Shown here in pieces: positions 7,269 through 10,763 of a stretch of 10,763 nucleotides of DNA. Source of the DNA: Lachnospiraceae bacterium (lineage in GTDB: Bacteria; Bacillota; Clostridia; Lachnospirales; Lachnospiraceae); NCBI GenBank assembly GCA_017391545.1, contig JAFOYD010000059.1, positions 1 to 10,763 of the forward strand, written 5' to 3'. The notes under the pieces were generated by a model that saw only the letters and a program-made list of their open reading frames with translations, was not told the origin of the DNA and searched no databases. Every line of letters begins with the position of its first letter. The first letter of the stretch is position 1. The position numbers and the translations under genes are program-made.

Positions 7269-8281
7269 TACTCATCCTTAAGAATAACTTTTTCCTTAAT
7301 CTTTTCATTTATTCTCTGTTCTTTAAAGGTCATACACTGAAGTATTGAATTTCTGATTTCGATCGCCTTTGAGCTTCCATGCGTCTTTACCACCAGACCA
7401 TTTAAGCCCAGAAGTGGTGCCCCACCATGCTCCTCAAGGCTAAAGCCCTTTAATGTCTCTTTCAGTGCCGGTTTCACAAGAAGCGCACCGATTTTACTTC
7501 TAAGCGAAGTCATCATGCCTGCCTTAACCTTCTTGATCAATGTCGCGCCAACACCCTCGTACATCTTAAGGATAATATTTCCGGCAAATGCTTCACATAC
7601 AATAACATCTGCGTATCCTGTCGGAATATCTCTCGCTTCAATACTTCCGATAAAATTGATTTCCGGACAGTCCTTTAGCATTGGAAATGTTTCCTTTACG
7701 AGTGCGTTTCCCTTCTCTTCTTCAGCTCCTATGTTTACAATTGCAACCTTTGGATTCTGTACACCCATGACATTTTCCATATATACAGAACCCATCTTGG
7801 CAAACTGCACCAGATGTGATGGTCTGGCATCTACGTTTGCTCCACAGTCAATCAAGAGAGAGCAACCTGTCTCTGTAGGAATCAGTGGAGCAAGAGGTGG
7901 TCGTTCAACTCCTTTGATTCTTCCCACGATCAGCTGCCCGCCAACGAGCACGGCACCAGAGCTTCCTGCTGATACAAAAGCATCACAGACTCCATCCTTC
8001 ACAAGATTGAGTGCTACGACAATTGAAGAATCTTTCTTTTTTCTGATTGCCATTACCGGAGGCTCAGCTGTCTCAATAATCTCCGTAGCATTTACTACTT
8101 CAATCTGCTCTTTGTTGTATGTATACTGCGCAAGCTCCTTTTCAATCACATCCTGTCTACCTGTCAGATACACCTTTATCCTACTGTTATCATTTACCGC
8201 TTCAATCGCGCCCTTTACAATTTCTACCGGGGCATTATCACCGCCCATGGCATCTACTGCTACTTTGGTCAATTCATCCAT
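7268..8281 (-). CDS. plsX: Phosphate acyltransferase PlsX
   Basis: Peripheral membrane enzyme that transfers acyl groups from acyl-ACP to phosphate, giving acyl-phosphate for PlsY, the first step of phospholipid synthesis in most Gram-positive bacteria. At 337 residues it is of normal length. Family motifs are DAMGGDNAP (10-18), the SAGSSGAVLVGG segment in the middle, and GGAPLLGLNGLVVKTHGSS near the C-terminus. The ATG at 8281 has GGAGGT 9 nt upstream. The stop overlaps the acpP start by one base. Its own promoter (8342-8370) and a leader inverted repeat (8301-8327) separate it from rpmF, so in this organism it is not simply co-transcribed with rpmF as it is in E. coli. Confidence 0.97.
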   Translation of the reverse strand: MDELTKVAVDAMGGDNAPVEIVKGAIEAVNDNSRIKVYLTGRQDVIEKELAQYTYNKEQIEVVNATEIIETAEPPVMAIRKKKDSSIVVALNLVKDGVCDAFVSAGSSGAVLVGGQLIVGRIKGVERPPLAPLIPTETGCSLLIDCGANVDARPSHLVQFAKMGSVYMENVMGVQNPKVAIVNIGAEEEKGNALVKETFPMLKDCPEINFIGSIEARDIPTGYADVIVCEAFAGNIILKMYEGVGATLIKKVKAGMMTSLRSKIGALLVKPALKETLKGFSLEEHGGAPLLGLNGLVVKTHGSSKAIEIRNSILQCMTFKEQRINEKIKEKVILKDE

Positions 8282-8300
8282 TCTTAAGCTACCTCCACAC

Positions 8301-8327
8301 GTAACATTCCCAAATCGGAACTGTTAC
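8301..8327 (-). promoter_or_regulatory. Inverted repeat in the plsX leader (operator or RNA hairpin candidate)
   Basis: The arms GTAACATTCC (8301-8310) and GGAA-C-TGTTAC (8317-8327) are fully complementary over 10 bp apart from one bulged base (8321), with a 6-nt centre. It begins roughly 8 nt downstream of the start point predicted from the promoter at 8342-8370 and ends just before the plsX ribosome binding site. A repressor operator or a leader hairpin would both fit. It does not resemble the published FapR or FabT operator consensus as I know them. Confidence 0.5.
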
Positions 8328-8341
8328 TACTATCTTATATA

Positions 8342-8370
8342 AATATACTAGACACCCTCTTAAAAATCAA
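8342..8370 (-). promoter_or_regulatory. Promoter of plsX-acpP
   Basis: On the minus strand TTGATT (8365-8370) and TATATT (8342-8347) are 17 nt apart, matching the sigma-A consensus at 4/6 and 5/6. The -35 box abuts the T-tract of the rpmF terminator. The predicted transcript begins near 8335, giving a leader of about 55 nt before plsX. Confidence 0.7.
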
Positions 8371-8371
8371 G

Positions 8372-8420
8372 AAAAAAACAAAAAAAGACCAAGGACAGGT
8401 AAAATCCTAAATCCTTGATC
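8372..8420 (-). terminator. Strong intrinsic terminator after rpmF
   Basis: A 9-bp stem (arms 8412-8420 and 8387-8395, GATCAAGGA with TCCTTGGTC, one G-U pair) encloses a 16-nt loop that may fold further (AGG/CCT). It is followed on the minus strand by seven T, one G and seven more T. It starts 11 nt after the rpmF stop and closes the DUF177-rpmF unit. Confidence 0.9.
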
Positions 8421-8431
8421 CCGTCAGCTTA

Positions 8432-8611
8432 TTAGTCAGCTGCAATAATCTCTTTCTTGTTATAAGAGCCGCAAGCCTTGCATACTCTGTGAGGCATCAT
8501 TAAGGCGCCACACTTGCTGCACTTTACTAATGTAGGAGCGCTCATTTTCCAGTTTGCTCTTCTCTTATCTCTTCTTCCCTTAGAAGATTTATTCTTTGGA
8601 CATATAGACAT
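8432..8611 (-). CDS. rpmF: 50S ribosomal protein L32
   Basis: A 59-residue basic protein beginning MSICPKNKSSKGRRDKRR, the typical L32 N-terminus (the family usually reads xVPKxKxSKxRRxxRR). C31-x2-C34 and C44-x2-C47 form a four-cysteine zinc ribbon (KCSKCG and VCKACG), so this is the zinc-binding type and not the cysteine-free paralogue seen in some bacteria. L32 sits near the exit side of the large ribosomal subunit. The start ATG at 8611 has AAGGAGGTG 5 nt upstream, which overlaps the last codons of the DUF177 gene; only 2 nt separate that gene's stop from this start. The pair DUF177-rpmF is conserved across bacteria. A strong terminator follows. Confidence 0.97.
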   Translation of the reverse strand: MSICPKNKSSKGRRDKRRANWKMSAPTLVKCSKCGALMMPHRVCKACGSYNKKEIIAAD

Positions 8612-8613
8612 CG

Positions 8614-9138
8614 TTACACCTCCTTATTTGCGTTAAAAATATCTTTAATCGCTGCCATTCTGGGATCTGGCACGAAATCATCGCATCCACAATCACCATC
8701 ATTCAGATTCTTACCGCAAACCTTGCAGATTCCTCTGCAATCCTCTTTGCACAAAATCTTCATCGGCCAATTCAATAATATTTCATTATTGACTAGTTCA
8801 TCCACATTTAAGTGATATCCTTCCATAAAGTCTGATGCATCATCATCTGTATCGGCACCTGTGCAGTCCGGCGATACAACTTCATTTTCAAAGGATAAAT
8901 CAAATGTATAATCAACATCTCGCAGGCATCTGTCACAGGAAAACGCAAACGTGAGCTTTACATTACCCTTAACCAATGCTTTTGATTGTCCAATGTTAGA
9001 AAGCTTCAATGCAACAGGACTCTTTTCCTTGATTGAAAAAGTTCCAAGCTGATTTGTAAATGTATCCGCATCATAGGAAACGGTCAGCTCCTGCACTTGT
9101 CCTTCATTTGTAAATACATCTGTTAAATTCACTAACAT
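8614..9138 (-). CDS. DUF177 (YceD-like) family protein, 23S rRNA accumulation/processing factor
   Basis: A 174-residue protein of the YceD/DUF177 family, whose members are encoded just before rpmF and have been linked to 23S rRNA accumulation in plants and E. coli; the molecular activity is not settled. Visible hallmarks are CDRC (68-71), the acidic insert at about 90-105, NVDELVNNEILL (111-122), then a cysteine cluster C130-x3-C134-x3-C138-x2-C141 and C150/C152, and the closing DPRMAAIKDIF (158-168). The eight cysteines suggest metal binding. The ATG at 9138 has AGGAG 6 nt upstream and lies about 28 nt from a consensus promoter -10 box, so it is the first gene of its unit. The tight link to rpmF supports a role in large-subunit assembly. 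Confidence 0.93.
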   Translation of the reverse strand: MLVNLTDVFTNEGQVQELTVSYDADTFTNQLGTFSIKEKSPVALKLSNIGQSKALVKGNVKLTFAFSCDRCLRDVDYTFDLSFENEVVSPDCTGADTDDDASDFMEGYHLNVDELVNNEILLNWPMKILCKEDCRGICKVCGKNLNDGDCGCDDFVPDPRMAAIKDIFNANKEV

Positions 9139-9165
9139 AGTAGACTCCTATCCACACATTCACAT

Positions 9166-9194
9166 ATTATACATAACCCAATATGCTTTGTCAA
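9166..9194 (-). promoter_or_regulatory. Consensus sigma-A promoter of DUF177-rpmF
   Basis: On the minus strand a perfect TTGACA (9189-9194) and a perfect TATAAT (9166-9171) are separated by exactly 17 nt. Transcription should start near 9159, giving a leader of about 20 nt before the ATG at 9138. No operator-like repeat overlaps it, so it is probably strong and constitutive or controlled at initiation. Confidence 0.93.
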
Positions 9195-9293
9195 CTAGAA
9201 TTTATATATTTTCCGCAAAAAATTGTAGTAAATAATTTTCTTTAATGGTATCATAATAACAATTGAATTTCAATGGAAATATTATGGCAGGTT

Positions 9294-9298
9294 GGAGG
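9294..9298 (+). promoter_or_regulatory. Ribosome binding site that decides the tmcAL start
   Basis: GGAGG lies 7 nt before the ATG at 9306. An in-frame ATG upstream at 9273 has no ribosome binding site before it, and this GGAGG would fall inside its coding region. Confidence 0.85.
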
Positions 9299-9305
9299 AC
9301 ATCCC

Positions 9306-10586
9306 ATGAAAGTTGCAGCTGTGATTTCAGAATATAATCCGTTTCATAATGGTCACCTATATCAGCTACAGACAATACGCAGCCAGCTTCACGCTGACTA
9401 TATCATCATAATTATGAGTGGCAACTTCGTTCAGCGCGGCACGCCCGCTCTCATCAATAAATACGAACGCTGTCGCATGGCACTTGAAAACGGTGCAGAC
9501 TTAGTATTTGAACTTCCTGTATATTTTGCACTTGGCAGTGCGGAATACTTTGCGCAGGGTGCAGTGTCGCTTGCAGACAAGCTCGGCGTTGTCGATTTTC
9601 TTCATTTTGGAAGCGAATCCGGTGACATCACAATTCTGGAAAGCTGTGCCAGAATTATCGCCGACGAGTCGGACACTTACAAGGCCTCTCTTAGCCGCCA
9701 TCTAAAAAGTGGTGTTTCCTTTCCTTCTGCAAGAAGTCTGTCGATCAGGGAACAAGCAGACAATTGCTCTGATGATTTTGAAAAGCTTCTGGCAAGCCCC
9801 AACAACACCCTGGGAATCGAATATATCAAGGCAATCCTTCAAAGAAAAAGTACGGTCAAACCTATGACTGTCGAGAGAAAGGGCGAAGGATACAATTCCA
9901 GTTCCCTTGCTTCGGACAGCTTTATCTCAGCAAATGCCATCCGAACAGCACTCGAAAGTGCATCTACAGTCACTGATCATCTCAGGAACTATCTGCCCGA
10001 ATCGGTATACAGGCTCCTGTTCCGTGAACAAAATGAGGAGGGCCGTTTCCTGTTTTCAAATGATTTCTCAGAAATTCTAGCATATAAGCTTCAGGAAGCC
10101 GCAACAGACAAAGCAGCATTTGCAGAATACTATGATGTAGGAAACCAGCTCTCCAATACATTTTACAATCATCTTGCAGACTTTACGACCATGACCGATT
10201 TTGCCCTGCTGTGCAAAAGCAAAAATCTGACCTACACGCGCATCTGCCGCAGTCTGATGCACATTTTGCTGAACATGACGCAGGAAAACGCAGAGCTTCT
10301 CAAGGCAAAGGATTACAGCCAGTACGCAAGGCTTCTTGGTTTTACGGAACACGGAAAAGAACTGCTAAAGTCCATTAAGGCAAACGCCTCCATACCAATC
10401 ATCACAAAACCTGTAAACGCTTTAAAGCAGCTCGATGGACCTGCATTGCTGTCCCTTCGTTCCGATCTCTTTGCTGCAACGGTCTATGAACGCACAAAGC
10501 AACAAAAGCTGACACGTATGTCACATTATGCGTCTTCTGCTGCTTTTCAAAATGAATTGACACAGGAACTAATAAGACTTCCATAA
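9306..10586 (+). CDS. tmcAL: tRNA(Met) cytidine acetate ligase TmcAL
   Basis: ATP-dependent ligase that acetylates the wobble cytidine (C34) of elongator tRNA-Met using acetate, giving ac4C and helping accurate AUG reading; formerly YlbM or a putative nucleotidyltransferase. Numbered from 9306 (426 residues): EYNPFHNGH (9-17) is the HIGH-like adenylate motif; MSGNFVQRGTPA (37-48), RCRMALENGADLVFELP (55-71), SPNNTLGIEYIKA (164-176), ERKGEGYNS (190-198) and ISANAIR (207-213, KMSKS-like) follow in family order. The length is normal. I chose 9306 because of GGAGG 7 nt upstream and because family members begin with a short MKV...-type strand straight into EYNPFHNGH. It is divergent from DUF177-rpmF with a 167-nt gap; I see no convincing promoter for it there. 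Its stop codon lies inside a hairpin shared with the convergent gene. Confidence 0.95.
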   Translation: MKVAAVISEYNPFHNGHLYQLQTIRSQLHADYIIIIMSGNFVQRGTPALINKYERCRMALENGADLVFELPVYFALGSAEYFAQGAVSLADKLGVVDFLHFGSESGDITILESCARIIADESDTYKASLSRHLKSGVSFPSARSLSIREQADNCSDDFEKLLASPNNTLGIEYIKAILQRKSTVKPMTVERKGEGYNSSSLASDSFISANAIRTALESASTVTDHLRNYLPESVYRLLFREQNEEGRFLFSNDFSEILAYKLQEAATDKAAFAEYYDVGNQLSNTFYNHLADFTTMTDFALLCKSKNLTYTRICRSLMHILLNMTQENAELLKAKDYSQYARLLGFTEHGKELLKSIKANASIPIITKPVNALKQLDGPALLSLRSDLFAATVYERTKQQKLTRMSHYASSAAFQNELTQELIRLP

Positions 10587-10607
10587 ACGATTTATGGAAG
10601 TCTTATT
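10571..10607. terminator. Perfect 17-bp hairpin between convergent genes, probable bidirectional terminator
   Basis: The arms 10571-10587 and 10591-10607 are perfect inverted repeats around a 3-nt CGA centre. The left arm contains the last four sense codons of tmcAL and its stop (TAA, 10584-10586). It ends 24 nt from the stop of the convergent UPF0210 gene. No strong T-run follows on either strand, only an AT-rich TCTTATT end within the stem, so termination here is inferred from position and stem length. Confidence 0.6.
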
Positions 10608-10631
10608 CTGTATACCATGATTCAGTTTCAT

Positions 10632-10763
10632 TTAATTCTTAAAGCTGTGAATCGGAGCAGGGATTCTGCCACCGCGATTAACAAAAGCATCACAGGAGAA
10701 CTGGTTCACAGGCATGATCGGTGCATGTCCGAGAAGTCCTCCGAACTCTGCATTGTCGCCTAC
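10632..10763 (-). CDS. UPF0210 (DUF711, PFL-like) family protein, C-terminal fragment (cut by window edge)
   Basis: The minus strand from 10763 to the stop at 10632-10634 reads 43 residues in one open frame. The fragment contains EFGGLLGHAPIMPVN and ends RGGRIPAPIHSFKN, which I recognise as the conserved C-terminus of UPF0210/DUF711 proteins, about 450 residues long and sometimes labelled PFL family. Structures place the family near the pyruvate formate-lyase fold, but no reaction is established. In Firmicutes an ACT-domain protein (UPF0237) is often encoded beside it; that gene would lie outside the window. It converges on tmcAL with 45 nt between stops, containing part of the shared hairpin. 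Confidence 0.88.
   Translation of the reverse strand, partial: VGDNAEFGGLLGHAPIMPVNQFSCDAFVNRGGRIPAPIHSFKN

Noticed and set aside
7515..8342. Long open frame (275 codons) on the plus strand opposite plsX
   Set aside because: It is antisense to a clear plsX, has no recognisable motif, and has the Ser/Pro/Thr-rich composition expected of a mirror frame of a real gene.
9262..9274. Small palindrome ATTGAA-T-TTCAAT upstream of tmcAL as an operator
   Set aside because: Six-base AT-rich arms are expected by chance in such an AT-rich gap, and no promoter can be tied to it.
9273..9305. Upstream in-frame ATG extending tmcAL by 11 residues
   Set aside because: There is no ribosome binding site before it, family members start at the MKV...EYNPFHNGH position, and the good GGAGG lies inside the extension.
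9139..9305. Riboswitch, T-box or small RNA in the divergent gap
   Set aside because: Apart from the DUF177 promoter the gap is AT-rich, with no stable stem, T-box motif or terminator visible.

Overview
This window is a compact, chromosomal housekeeping region of a low-to-medium GC Firmicute, most likely a member of the Lachnospiraceae or a nearby clostridial group. That placement is inferred from gene order (plsX-acpP-rnc-smc-ftsY, a DUF177-rpmF pair and tmcAL), strong AGGAGG-type ribosome binding sites, and the look of the proteins (medium-form IlvA, YitT, UPF0210). I see no mobile element, CRISPR array, rRNA, tRNA or phage gene, and no sign of horizontal transfer.

Layout. Almost everything reads leftward (minus strand). 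From right to left after the divergent point near 9.2 kb: (1) a consensus promoter drives the DUF177/YceD gene and rpmF (59 codons), closed by a strong intrinsic terminator at 8372-8420. (2) A second promoter drives plsX and acpP (overlapping TAATG junction). An inverted repeat lies between this promoter and the plsX start, and a short terminator follows acpP at 6987-7011. (3) rnc, smc, ftsY and ilvA follow with 21-nt or shorter junctions (smc/ftsY overlap as TGATG), then the first 44 codons of a YitT-family membrane protein run off the left edge. Rightward from the divergent point is tmcAL. It converges on the last 43 codons of a UPF0210 (DUF711, PFL-like) gene entering from the right edge, with a perfect 17-bp hairpin between them.

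The genes group into ribosome biogenesis and RNA maturation (DUF177, L32, RNase III, TmcAL), phospholipid and fatty-acid precursor supply (PlsX, ACP), and chromosome organisation and membrane protein targeting (SMC, FtsY). A threonine deaminase (IlvA) sits at the downstream end. This is the classic linkage of envelope growth, translation and chromosome segregation genes.

I found no new multi-gene system. The points most worth a second look are the FtsY protein, which carries an 80-residue acidic tail ending in a lysine/tryptophan cluster at its C-terminus; the inverted repeat in the plsX leader; and two hairpins built over stop codons (ilvA and tmcAL) that lack proper U-tracts.
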